DNA of 64,000 nt from an uncultured Bacteroidales bacterium (GTDB taxonomy: Bacteria; Bacteroidota; Bacteroidia; Bacteroidales; P3), in assembly GCA_900319865.1 (NCBI GenBank), contig ONQD01000001.1:1-64000 (forward strand), given 5' to 3'. Position 1 is the first letter of the stretch. Each line of letters begins with the position of its first letter. Of the stretch, positions 34,477 to 42,265 are shown piece after piece. The position numbers and the translations under genes are program-made. The notes beneath the pieces are model-generated. The model was not told where the DNA came from, searched no databases, and worked only from the letters and a program-made list of their open reading frames with translations.

Positions 34477-35169
34477 CTACATAGTAACATGATGGAACTT
34501 TTCCGTCAATTGTTGCGATGTAATATTTTTCAAATGGTCGTCCGAAACCAATCGGCCATGATTAATAATGATGGCACGGGTACACATTGCCTCCACCTCC
34601 TGCATAATGTGGGTTGAAAGCAGTACAACTTTATCCTTACCGGCATTCTTTATCACTCCTCGAATCTCCTCAAGCTGATTCGGGTCAAGTCCCGTCGTAG
34701 GCTCATCCAAAATCAGCACCTTAGGGTCGTGAATCATAGCCTGGGCCAGCCCCACACGTTGCCTGTAGCCTTTTGACAGTTGCCCTATGCGCTTGTTGCT
34801 TTCCGGTGTAAGACCCACCAACTCTATCATCTCCTCTACCTTGTCATGTCGGTTCTTCAAACCATATATACCCGCTGAGAAATCAAGAAATTCTCTTACA
34901 TACATATCCAAATACAACGGGTTATGCTCTGGCAAATAACCTATTTCTCTCCGAACGGCCAGTGGGTCTTCATAAATGCTATGCCCACACACCGTTGCCT
35001 CACCCTCAGTTGGGGGAATATAACAAGTCAGAATTTTCATCAACGTAGACTTGCCGGCGCCATTTGGTCCCAACAAACCAACCACCTCTCCTTCATTTAT
35101 CGAAAAACTCACATTATCCAACGCCCTCTGACCGTCATAAATCTTAGTAATATTGTTTACCTCAATCAT
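34477..35169 (-). CDS. ABC transporter ATP-binding protein (GldA-like)
   Basis: ATPase of an ABC-2 transporter, 230 residues. Walker A GPNGAGKST (about 33-41), the segment IGYLPEHNPLYLDMYVREFL that is typical of the gliding-motility ATPase GldA and its relatives, signature LSKGYRQRVGLAQA (about 129-142), Walker B VLILDEPTTGLDPNQ and H-loop STH. ATG 35169 gives the normal N-terminus MIEVNNITKIYDG; an ATG at 35202 overlapping the amidase stop (ATGA) would add 11 residues. No permease gene is nearby. GldA is mostly studied in gliding Flavobacteria; its relatives are widespread in non-gliding Bacteroidales. Confidence 0.9.
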   Translation of the reverse strand: MIEVNNITKIYDGQRALDNVSFSINEGEVVGLLGPNGAGKSTLMKILTCYIPPTEGEATVCGHSIYEDPLAVRREIGYLPEHNPLYLDMYVREFLDFSAGIYGLKNRHDKVEEMIELVGLTPESNKRIGQLSKGYRQRVGLAQAMIHDPKVLILDEPTTGLDPNQLEEIRGVIKNAGKDKVVLLSTHIMQEVEAMCTRAIIINHGRLVSDDHLKNITSQQLTEKFHHVTM

Positions 35170-35198
35170 ATTGATAATACATTTTTTGTTAGTCACAA

Positions 35199-36569
35199 TC
35201 ATTTCCCCGACACCAACTCCTTGGCTCTCTGCAAGGTAATTCTTTCACCGTTGTAGAACGCCACAATAAAGGCATCCTTAAAACCAGTCTCCCGAACACT
35301 CTTCTGCAGATTCACCGCATCTTTCACATTGCTAAACGAACCTGTTGTATAGCAATAGGTTCCTCGCTGTAAATAGTACTCATAATCGCTAATGCCCTTA
35401 AACTCACGGGCATTCTTTTTCAATTCCTTATCACTGGTCATAAACTGTACCTTATATTCTACCCCTTTTTGCACCGCTTCTGAAGGTTGCTGATTCTCCA
35501 CTGCTGGTTGGGCTGTTTCCTCCGCCACCGGTTCCTTCACCGGCTCTGTCATCTTCGGTTCATCCTTCGGTAGTGGCGGTTCCACATTCGTGCGCTCGGT
35601 CGAAGGCACAAAAGTGGTCGGCTCGTCAGCGGTGGGAGCCTCGTTTGTTTTCTCCTCTTTCACAGGTGCGGATTCGGTTTCTTTCGGACTCTCAGCTGTC
35701 ACCTTCTCTTTCACCGGTTTTGTCGTCTCGCTCTTCTTGTCTTTGCTCTTATAACCCTTCAGTTCTATTTTCGGATTGGCCAAAGGCTTAGTACCCTCAA
35801 CCGTACTCTTATATTTTGCGAAAGCTTTGAACAGACACACAACTATGGTGGCCTGCCCCTCATCCGACATCATATACTGTTCCTCCTCGGCATTGCTTAT
35901 AAATCCCACCTCGGTCAACACCGCTGGCATTGCTGTTTTATACAACACAAAAATCTCTGCCTGCTTCACCCCGCGGTTTATCGTCTTTATCGAGCTTTTA
36001 TACTGATCCTGAATAAATCCTGCAAAATCCAGACTTCTGTCCAAATAGGCACTCTGGTACATTGCAAACAACACAAAATTCTCTGGGGCATTGGGGTCAA
36101 AACCCTGATAATCCTTGTTGTCCTTGTATCCCTCCTCCAACAAAATATCAGCATTCTCCTTCTTTGCCACTTCCATATTCGCCTTGCTTTGCGACAATCC
36201 CATCACATACGTCTCCACGCCTGTCGGTGTACTGTTGGTCCACGAGTTACAATGAATCGATATAAACAAGTCAGCCTTTGCCTTATTGGCTATCCTTGCT
36301 CGCTCGGCCAAAGTGATATCCACATCCGTCGTGCGGGTGTAGATAATCTTCACATCCTGATAATTGTCCCCTATCAGTTTTCCCAGTTTCAATGCCATTG
36401 ATAACGTCAAATCTTTTTCCCTCGATTTACGCCCGATGGCACCGGGTTTATCCCCGCCGTGACCGGCATCTATCACTACAGTTTTCACCTGTCCAAGTGA
36501 TTTTTTTTGCGAAAAAACATTCCCCCCTATACAGACCAACACAATAAATAAGGCGAATAAGCGTTTCAT
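35199..36569 (-). CDS. N-acetylmuramoyl-L-alanine amidase with C-terminal SPOR domain
   Basis: Secreted zinc amidase (Amidase_3, AmiA/B/C type) that cuts the amide between MurNAc and the stem peptide. Signal peptide at residues 1-20 (ending NVFSQ). Zinc ligands are His37 in DAGHGG, Glu51 in SREKD and the histidine in SIHCNS; LTEVGFISN holds the catalytic glutamate. A Pro/Glu/Lys-rich linker of about 120 residues follows, then a SPOR-like domain (YYLQRGTYCYTTGSFSNVKD), which in other bacteria binds denuded glycan at the division site. ATG 36569 is chosen over the TTG two codons upstream. It is divergent from lptD with a shared promoter region. Confidence 0.93.
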   Translation of the reverse strand: MKRLFALFIVLVCIGGNVFSQKKSLGQVKTVVIDAGHGGDKPGAIGRKSREKDLTLSMALKLGKLIGDNYQDVKIIYTRTTDVDITLAERARIANKAKADLFISIHCNSWTNSTPTGVETYVMGLSQSKANMEVAKKENADILLEEGYKDNKDYQGFDPNAPENFVLFAMYQSAYLDRSLDFAGFIQDQYKSSIKTINRGVKQAEIFVLYKTAMPAVLTEVGFISNAEEEQYMMSDEGQATIVVCLFKAFAKYKSTVEGTKPLANPKIELKGYKSKDKKSETTKPVKEKVTAESPKETESAPVKEEKTNEAPTADEPTTFVPSTERTNVEPPLPKDEPKMTEPVKEPVAEETAQPAVENQQPSEAVQKGVEYKVQFMTSDKELKKNAREFKGISDYEYYLQRGTYCYTTGSFSNVKDAVNLQKSVRETGFKDAFIVAFYNGERITLQRAKELVSGK

Positions 36570-36613
36570 TTTCAATGGCGTTTTTTTATTATTCTCAAAT
36601 GCATAAAATTTGC

Positions 36614-36642
36614 TATCTTTGCAAATTCAAATTGCAAAGATA
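36614..36642. promoter_or_regulatory. face-to-face overlapping promoters of amidase and lptD
   Basis: TATCTTTG at 36614-36621 on the plus strand and the same octamer on the minus strand (36642 to 36635) form a near-perfect palindrome with arms TATCTTTGCAA. With a start about 6-7 bases after each box, both transcripts would begin near 36628 and run apart. The two polymerases cannot bind at once. Confidence 0.7.
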
Positions 36643-36658
36643 CGAGTAAATTCGGAAA

Positions 36659-39418
36659 GTGAAAAGAAATATATGGAAACTTTTGAACATCTGTTTGTTA
36701 GTCTTATCCATCGGACTGACTCAGGATGCTTTTGCACAATCCGATTCCATTGTTTCTCCTATCGAAAAAGGCAATTATCACCTCAAAAAAACACCAATTC
36801 ACACCCCCACATCTATCCCCGATTCGTTAAAAAACAATACTCTTCCCGATTCTTCTACCGCCCTCCCTACCTCCGACTCCCTGCATAATCCACAAGTATC
36901 CGACTCGGCCCAGCTCTCTACCGTCCCTGCCGACTCCCTCCCTTTCATCAACAACTCCCCCAATGCCCTCACCAGCATTGTCCACTATAAAGCAGCCGAC
37001 TCCATCGCCATCAACATCAAAGACCGCAAAGCACAACTCTACACCAAAGGAATCATCGAATACGACGGAATGGAACTCACCGCCGACGACATTCGTGTGG
37101 ATTTCGAAAGCCAGCTCCTTCGCGCCCAACCCGTTCTCGATTCTTCCAACAACCCCTCCGGCCGCCCCTATTTCAAACAAGGCGATGCCGAATACGTTGC
37201 CGACACCATTGTCTTTAACTACAACACCCAGAAAGGTCTCATCTCCGGCGTCATCACCCAGCAAGGCGAAGGATTCCTTCACGGCTCCAGAGTCAAAAAA
37301 ATAAGCGACTCTGTCATGTACCTCAATGGCGGCCAATACACCACCTGCAACTACTCCCACCCCCACTTTGCCATCAACTTTACCCACTCCAAACTCATCA
37401 CCGGCGACAAAATTCTTACCGGCCCCGCCTACGTCACCATCGAAGACGTCCCAACTCCGCTCGTCCTCCCATTTGCCTTCTTCCCCATGACTCACGACCG
37501 CACCTCCGGCATTCTCATGCCCAACTATGGTTGGATGAACAACCGCGGATACTACCTCAAAGACGGCGGCTACTACTTCGCTATCAACGACAACATCGAC
37601 CTCTCCCTCCTCGGCGAAATCTACACCAACCTCAGCTGGGCCGCCGAAGCACGCAGCAACTACTATGTTCGCTACAAATTCAAAGGCAATTTCGACATCC
37701 GCTACGGCATCACCAAAGAAGGTATCCCCGGCGACAGCAACACATTCAAGAAATACAGCGACTTCAAACTCGCTTGGAAACACGAGCAAGACGCCAAAGC
37801 CAACCCCTACAGCCGGTTCACTGCCGACGTCAACCTACAAAGCCGCAACTACAACAAAAACACCACCAACCGCAACGACTACTTCAACAGCACCACCACC
37901 TCCAGCATCTCCTACACCGCCCGTATCGGCTCCGCACTCAATCTGGCAGCCTCACTCCGCGAATCCTACAACGCACAAACAGGCATCATCAACCTCAAAC
38001 TCCCCTCCGTCTCCCTCAGCTCCACCACCTTCTACCCCTTCCGCCGCAAAGACGTCTCCGGCTCCTACCGCTGGTACGAAAAAATATCCCTCTCCTACTC
38101 ACTCTCAGCCGACAACAACATCACCTCTCAGGACTCCGACCTCTTCAAACTGGCTACCCTCTCCCGCATGCAATACGGCGTCCACCACACCGTCCCCCTG
38201 AGCCTCTCCGTCAAAGTACTCAAATACTTCAACTGGACCAACTCGGCCAGCTACAACGAACGCTGGCACTGGTCCACCATCCGCAAAACCTACGACCCCG
38301 ACAACAACAAAACCACCATCGATACCGTCCGCGGATTCCGTTCAAACCGCGACATCTCGTTCAACTCCTCCCTCTCCACCCGAATCTACGGTATGTTCAA
38401 CTTCAAATTCGGCCCCGTCAAAGCCATCCGCCACGTCATCAATCCCTCCATCTCCTTCAACTACCGCCCCGACTTCGGCAACCCCAAATTCGGCTGGTGG
38501 CAATCCTACACCGACAACACAGGCTATGTCCACCGCTACTCCATCTTCGAACAAAGCCTCTACGGCGGCCCCGCCGACGGACGCTCCGGTCGCGTCAGCA
38601 TCAACATCGGCAACAACCTCGAAATGAAAGTCGCCAACCGCAAAGACACCGTCAACGGCACCCGCAAAATCACCCTTATCGAAAGTCTCACCCTCAACAT
38701 GAGCTACGACCTCGCCCGCGACTCCCTCCGTTGGTCCGACCTCTCGGTCAACGGCCGTACCACCCTCTTCAAAAACCTTGTACTCAACTACTCCGCCTCT
38801 TTCAGCCCATACTACATCGACAGCGCCGGCCGCAAACACAACCAATTCCTTTGGCAAAAACAGAAAAAACTCTTCCACCGCAACAGCTCCACCTGGAGCA
38901 CCCAAATCTCTTACAGCATCAACAACAACACCTTCAACAAAAACGCCAATGTCAAACCCGGCTCCAAACCCGCCGGCGAACAAATCGTGGCACCCATCAT
39001 GCAATCTCCCTACAACTACAACCCCGCACTCCTCATGGGCACCTACGCCGACTTCACCATGCCCTGGAACATCTCGCTCAACTACACCCTCAGCTACGTC
39101 AACTCCTTTGTCGCCGCTCAATACAACTACAAAAAAGACATCATCCAAACCCTCGGCCTGTCGGCCAACTTCGAACTCACTCCCAACTGGCGCATCGCCC
39201 TCTCCTCCGGCTACGACTTCGTCAACAAAGGCCTCTCCTACACCTCCATCGACATCTACCGCGACCTCCACTGCTGGGAAATGCGCTTCAACTGGGTCCC
39301 CTTCGGCTTCTACAAAAGCTGGAACTTCCAAATCAACATCAAGGCCAGCAGCCTCAAAGACGTAAAATACACAAAACAACAATCCTACCAAGACAACCAA
39401 GGCTACTACTCCTACTAA
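36659..39418 (+). CDS. lptD: LptD-family outer-membrane LPS assembly protein
   Basis: Large outer-membrane beta-barrel protein of 919 residues of the Bacteroidota LptD group, expected to insert lipopolysaccharide into the outer leaflet. The start is GTG 36659, which gives a clean signal peptide (KLLNICLLVLSIGLTQDAFA). A Ser/Pro/Asp-rich linker of about 70 residues follows, then the OstA-like periplasmic domain (IVHYKAADSIAINIKDRKAQ, about 108-127, then YTKGIIEYDGMELTADDIRV) and a barrel of many aromatic-rich strands ending in YYSY. It contains FPMTHDRTSGILMPNYG, characteristic of LptD. Codon use strongly favours C-ending codons (AAC, TAC, ATC, CTC), unlike the capsule genes, which leaves long open frames on all other frames. 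Confidence 0.9.
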   Translation: MKRNIWKLLNICLLVLSIGLTQDAFAQSDSIVSPIEKGNYHLKKTPIHTPTSIPDSLKNNTLPDSSTALPTSDSLHNPQVSDSAQLSTVPADSLPFINNSPNALTSIVHYKAADSIAINIKDRKAQLYTKGIIEYDGMELTADDIRVDFESQLLRAQPVLDSSNNPSGRPYFKQGDAEYVADTIVFNYNTQKGLISGVITQQGEGFLHGSRVKKISDSVMYLNGGQYTTCNYSHPHFAINFTHSKLITGDKILTGPAYVTIEDVPTPLVLPFAFFPMTHDRTSGILMPNYGWMNNRGYYLKDGGYYFAINDNIDLSLLGEIYTNLSWAAEARSNYYVRYKFKGNFDIRYGITKEGIPGDSNTFKKYSDFKLAWKHEQDAKANPYSRFTADVNLQSRNYNKNTTNRNDYFNSTTTSSISYTARIGSALNLAASLRESYNAQTGIINLKLPSVSLSSTTFYPFRRKDVSGSYRWYEKISLSYSLSADNNITSQDSDLFKLATLSRMQYGVHHTVPLSLSVKVLKYFNWTNSASYNERWHWSTIRKTYDPDNNKTTIDTVRGFRSNRDISFNSSLSTRIYGMFNFKFGPVKAIRHVINPSISFNYRPDFGNPKFGWWQSYTDNTGYVHRYSIFEQSLYGGPADGRSGRVSINIGNNLEMKVANRKDTVNGTRKITLIESLTLNMSYDLARDSLRWSDLSVNGRTTLFKNLVLNYSASFSPYYIDSAGRKHNQFLWQKQKKLFHRNSSTWSTQISYSINNNTFNKNANVKPGSKPAGEQIVAPIMQSPYNYNPALLMGTYADFTMPWNISLNYTLSYVNSFVAAQYNYKKDIIQTLGLSANFELTPNWRIALSSGYDFVNKGLSYTSIDIYRDLHCWEMRFNWVPFGFYKSWNFQINIKASSLKDVKYTKQQSYQDNQGYYSY

Positions 39419-39459
39419 TCACCCATTGTCACCAACCCAACAACAAAATACCCAATCCT

Positions 39460-39777
39460 ATGCCCGACAAACTCTATTACCCCATCGGCGAAGTGGCCCA
39501 AATGCTCAACGTCAACCCCTCTCTGCTCCGTTACTGGGAAACAGAATTTCCCTCCATCCGCCCACACAAAAACAAGAAAGGCACTCGCTACTACACCGAA
39601 AGCGACATCGCCCTCCTCCGCCACATCTACCACCTCACCCGCGACTGTGGCTACACCCTCGACGGCGTAAAAGAGCAACTCCGCCTCAACAACAACACCC
39701 TCGACGACCGCATCCAGATTGCCCAAACCCTCAACGACGCCAAACAATTCCTCCTCACACTCAAAGACTACCTCTAA
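39460..39777 (+). CDS. MerR-type HTH regulator
   Basis: Single-domain MerR-like DNA-binding protein of 105 residues. The N-terminus KLYYPIGEVAQMLNVNPSLL starts the winged helix-turn-helix, followed by LRYWETEFPSIRPHKNKKG and RYYTESDIALLRHIYHL, the second helix pair; the last 30 residues form a short coiled helix. No effector domain. It lies 41 bases after lptD with the same strong C-ending codon bias. A similar small MerR gene near cell-envelope genes is common in Bacteroidales. Target unknown. Confidence 0.9.
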   Translation: MPDKLYYPIGEVAQMLNVNPSLLRYWETEFPSIRPHKNKKGTRYYTESDIALLRHIYHLTRDCGYTLDGVKEQLRLNNNTLDDRIQIAQTLNDAKQFLLTLKDYL

Positions 39778-39918
39778 TCCCCCTCCCCAGCCCAACAAGC
39801 TACCCCATCCCTACAGCTTCCACACAAACCCGCAACTCAAACCATTAGCTGGACACAAATGTGACACCCGAAAATCAGGTCACAAGACCAAAACTGACCA
39901 ACAACCTAATCGGATCAT

Positions 39919-39955
39919 CCAGCAAAATTCTGTCAAGCGATTTCAGAAAAACACA
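39919..39955 (+). repeat. 37-base direct repeat, copy 1
   Basis: Starts CCAGCAAAAT, contains TCTGTCAAGCGATTTCAG and ends AAAAACACA. It matches copy 2 at 40112-40148 at 35 of 37 bases. A more divergent relative is at about 50-100. Confidence 0.88.
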
Positions 39956-40111
39956 GCTTTAGGCCATCGTCATCCTAAAAATCGGACGGGGCATCGAGCC
40001 CCGCCCCGACTTTGCCAAACAGTCAGGGATGGCTCTGCATTATCCATTGTCACCCCCTCTGTCAAGCGAGTCAGTACGGCACCAGATTATTTGACAAGCC
40101 AATCAGTTTAA

Positions 40112-40148
40112 CCAGCAAAAATCTGTCAAGCGATTTCAGGAAAACACA
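40112..40148 (+). repeat. 37-base direct repeat, copy 2
   Basis: Same sequence as 39919-39955 with two changes (T to A at position 10, A to G at position 29). The bases just before it (CAATCAGTTTAA) extend the likeness to the copy at 50-100. Confidence 0.88.
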
Positions 40149-40225
40149 CATAGCCCACCTTCAGTCCGAAAAACGTTTTCTTCTTAATTGATTATTTGTT
40201 TTATTGTTAACTGTTACTTAGAAGT

Positions 40226-40606
40226 TTACTTGTTGGCTTGACGGCTGCCCGAGGTCCGTTCCTTAGCCTGACGGTGAAGCTCCTCCTCGCGGGCAATGCG
40301 GGCTTTGGCTTCTTCGAGAGTCTCATTTTCTCGCATAAGGAATTTCTTCACAAAGGCATCGCTGATGCGGGTAAATCCTTCCACAACACCGTTCTGAATA
40401 GTGGTGTAACCACTGACTACTCCGTTTTCGATGGCATTGTAGCCACTGACTACACCATCCTCAATTTTCTGATAACCATTTTTGACCGTATCGGCCAACC
40501 GTTGCATTTTGTTTTTTTCCATAATGTTGTTTGTTTGAGCTCCTGCCACACCCGATATCAAGGCGAAAGCAATGAGCAAGATTGATGACTTAGTTTTATG
40601 ATTCAT
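40226..40606 (-). CDS. small exported protein with 11-residue repeats
   Basis: Protein of 126 residues. The signal peptide is residues 1-23 (SSILLIAFALISGVAGA), so the ATG giving MNHKTKS is chosen over an upstream TTG. Residues 34-88 are five consecutive 11-residue units of the pattern aromatic-x-x-I-x-x-G-V-V-x-G: MQRLADTVKNG, YQKIEDGVVSG, YNAIENGVVSG, YTTIQNGVVEG, FTRISDAFVKK. Such 11-mers form long amphipathic helices in lipid-binding proteins. The rest is a charged helical tail. A minus-strand TACTTTTG box at about 40638-40631 may be its promoter. Function unknown; a periplasmic or membrane-surface role is inferred. Confidence 0.75.
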   Translation of the reverse strand: MNHKTKSSILLIAFALISGVAGAQTNNIMEKNKMQRLADTVKNGYQKIEDGVVSGYNAIENGVVSGYTTIQNGVVEGFTRISDAFVKKFLMRENETLEEAKARIAREEELHRQAKERTSGSRQANK

Positions 40607-40734
40607 TTCTGTTATTTTTTTATTCCGGTGCAAAAGTACACAGAATAACAATAAATCGCCCATATTCGCTACAAATTTAACAAACAATATACCCTACAGA
40701 ACAATTTGCAACACTAATCTGCGTTATCCATAAC

Positions 40735-41604
40735 ATGAACGAACTGCATGAATCTTTCAAACAAACAGCATCGTACTGGCACTTCAGCGACGATATCTAC
40801 TTGCTCGATGTCACACAAGAGGACAACGGACGCACATTGTTTCCCTTAGTTGCCGAGCGCGAAGTGATGACCGACAAGATAGTATTCCTCATTTGCGTTG
40901 CTGGTAGTGTAGACCTCCGGCTAAACTATCACCATCTGCACATCAGCACCGACAACGCATTGATAGTATTACCCGGGATGATTATCGAAACACTGGCAAT
41001 AAGCAACGATTTCCGCGCAATGACAATACTCCTGTCCGAAAAGTTCACCAACAGCCTCAATATAGAAAACCCATTCAGAACATTTCTTTTCATCTTGCGG
41101 CGCCCCACCGTGCAACTCCCAAACGGAATGACCGACTCGTTTCGAAACCTGTTCGGAATGCTAGGTGGCATTCTGCAACAACCGTCACACCCACACATTG
41201 AACAAGTGGTTCGTCTACTCTTCGAAGCTTATTTCTACGGCATTGGCCCCTATCTGCATAATAGTGGCTCCCAAAAAGTAATTACAGCAGCCGAACAACA
41301 TACAGAAGAGTTCCTTCGCCTCGTAGAAAAGCATTTCCGCGAACCTCACTCACTTACCTGGTATGCGGAGCAACTTAATATCCACCCGAAACGTCTAAGC
41401 ATCTGTGTCCATAAAACCACTCGTCAAACTGCCACAGAATGGATTGACCGTCATCGTCTAATCGAAGCCTGCAAACTGTTGCGCACATCCCACACACCAG
41501 TAAAACAGGTCGCCGCCCTACTCGGATTCCCTAACCAATCAACCTTCGGCACATGGTTTAAACGTCAAACAGGCACCTGCCCTCGCTCCTTCGCCTCAAA
41601 ATAG
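40735..41604 (+). CDS. AraC-family transcriptional regulator
   Basis: 289 residues. The N-terminal ~180 residues form a cupin-like sensing domain (LICVAGSVDLRLNYHHLHIS). The C-terminal AraC DNA-binding domain (about 190-286) has both helix-turn-helix units: LTWYAEQLNIHPKRLSICVH and KQVAALLGFPNQSTFGTWFK, ending in the RxTGxxPxxF motif as RQTGTCPRSF. It is divergent from the small exported protein gene; the 128 bases between them could hold regulation of both. Ligand unknown. Confidence 0.93.
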   Translation: MNELHESFKQTASYWHFSDDIYLLDVTQEDNGRTLFPLVAEREVMTDKIVFLICVAGSVDLRLNYHHLHISTDNALIVLPGMIIETLAISNDFRAMTILLSEKFTNSLNIENPFRTFLFILRRPTVQLPNGMTDSFRNLFGMLGGILQQPSHPHIEQVVRLLFEAYFYGIGPYLHNSGSQKVITAAEQHTEEFLRLVEKHFREPHSLTWYAEQLNIHPKRLSICVHKTTRQTATEWIDRHRLIEACKLLRTSHTPVKQVAALLGFPNQSTFGTWFKRQTGTCPRSFASK

Positions 41605-42144
41605 CCCCATTCACCCCATACACAATGATAACAGCCATGTGCTGTCTTTCAATGGATCAACCCAAATCGGTCATTAGACCGACTTTATATTCTTTCTCGC
41701 TTATACAGGTCTTCGTTACATTACATAATACGTACATTTATTATTAGTGTATTACATACGATATGTATTTCCTCTACTGGAAGTCACCATCAATGTCCAA
41801 TACACACATGCACTTCACCCATCCAATAATGCAATCTTGCATGATAGCCAATTCAGGTTATTTCTAGCTTCGCTTTCTATTAAGCCCATAGTCACCTCTT
41901 ATTGAGATCTTCTCCACCTCAGTGGTTGAATAATGTTTGTGATGGAGTTTGTACACCGTGTGGGGTTAAGGGAGGTGGGGCAAAGATGATTGATTCCTGA
42001 TGGGTGAATCTTCATAACGAGGAATGCGGAATAGAATAATATACATTTAACTATATTGTAATCTACCCGTTATAAGTAATTCGTATGATATCTATAATGA
42101 ATATTGCTTGGTTTTTCATGACTATACCCATTGGCCGGGTTGGT
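41605..42144. other. noncoding stretch
   Basis: No supported gene. It contains the inverted copy of the 30-bp repeat (41659-41687), AT-rich tracts and short palindromes around 41715-41770 (TACATTACATAATACGTA). No promoter is assigned. Confidence 0.5.
41659..41687 (-). repeat. dispersed ~30-bp intergenic repeat, copy 2 (inverted)
   Basis: On the minus strand it reads TAAAGTCGGTCTAATGACCG and continues ATTTGGGTT, matching 32986-33015 except for one missing A and one C/T change. The two copies face each other across the 33.0-41.7 kb block. Confidence 0.85.
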
Positions 42145-42193
42145 ATAAAACAAATCCTACCCCGTTGCCCTGTATCGGCAGAAGGGTAGGATT
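42145..42193 (-). terminator. intrinsic terminator of the DUF4954 gene
   Basis: AATCCTACCC (42153-42162) pairs with GGGTAGGATT (42184-42193), with an inner TTGCC/GGCA pairing. Read on the minus strand the hairpin is followed by TGTTTTATA. It lies about 70 bases after the stop codon at 42266. Confidence 0.8.
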
Positions 42194-42265
42194 GAATCGA
42201 TGTGATAAGCTATGAGTGCAGTATCTTGCGAGTGCCCGGACGAATACCGATGCAGGGTAAAGTAT

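Larger units (their letters stand above)
39778..40225. other. noncoding stretch with direct repeats and a GC-rich hairpin
   Basis: No gene is supported. A GC-rich hairpin at about 39981-40012 (CGGGGC with GCCCCG, extended by CGG/CCG) is followed by TTTG and may be a weak terminator of the MerR gene. Two 37-base direct repeats flank it (39919-39955 and 40112-40148), and a third partial copy (TCTGTCAAGCGA) starts at about 40059. Confidence 0.6.

Noticed and set aside
38342-39400. 352-residue minus-strand frame opposite lptD
   Set aside because: Val/Asp/Gly-rich composition typical of the complement of a C3-biased gene; lptD is clearly the coding frame.
37531-39777. 748-residue open frame overlapping lptD and the MerR gene
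   Set aside because: Arg/Gln/Pro/His-rich shadow of the C-ending codon bias of lptD in another frame; only its last 105 residues (from ATG 39460) are a real gene, the MerR regulator.
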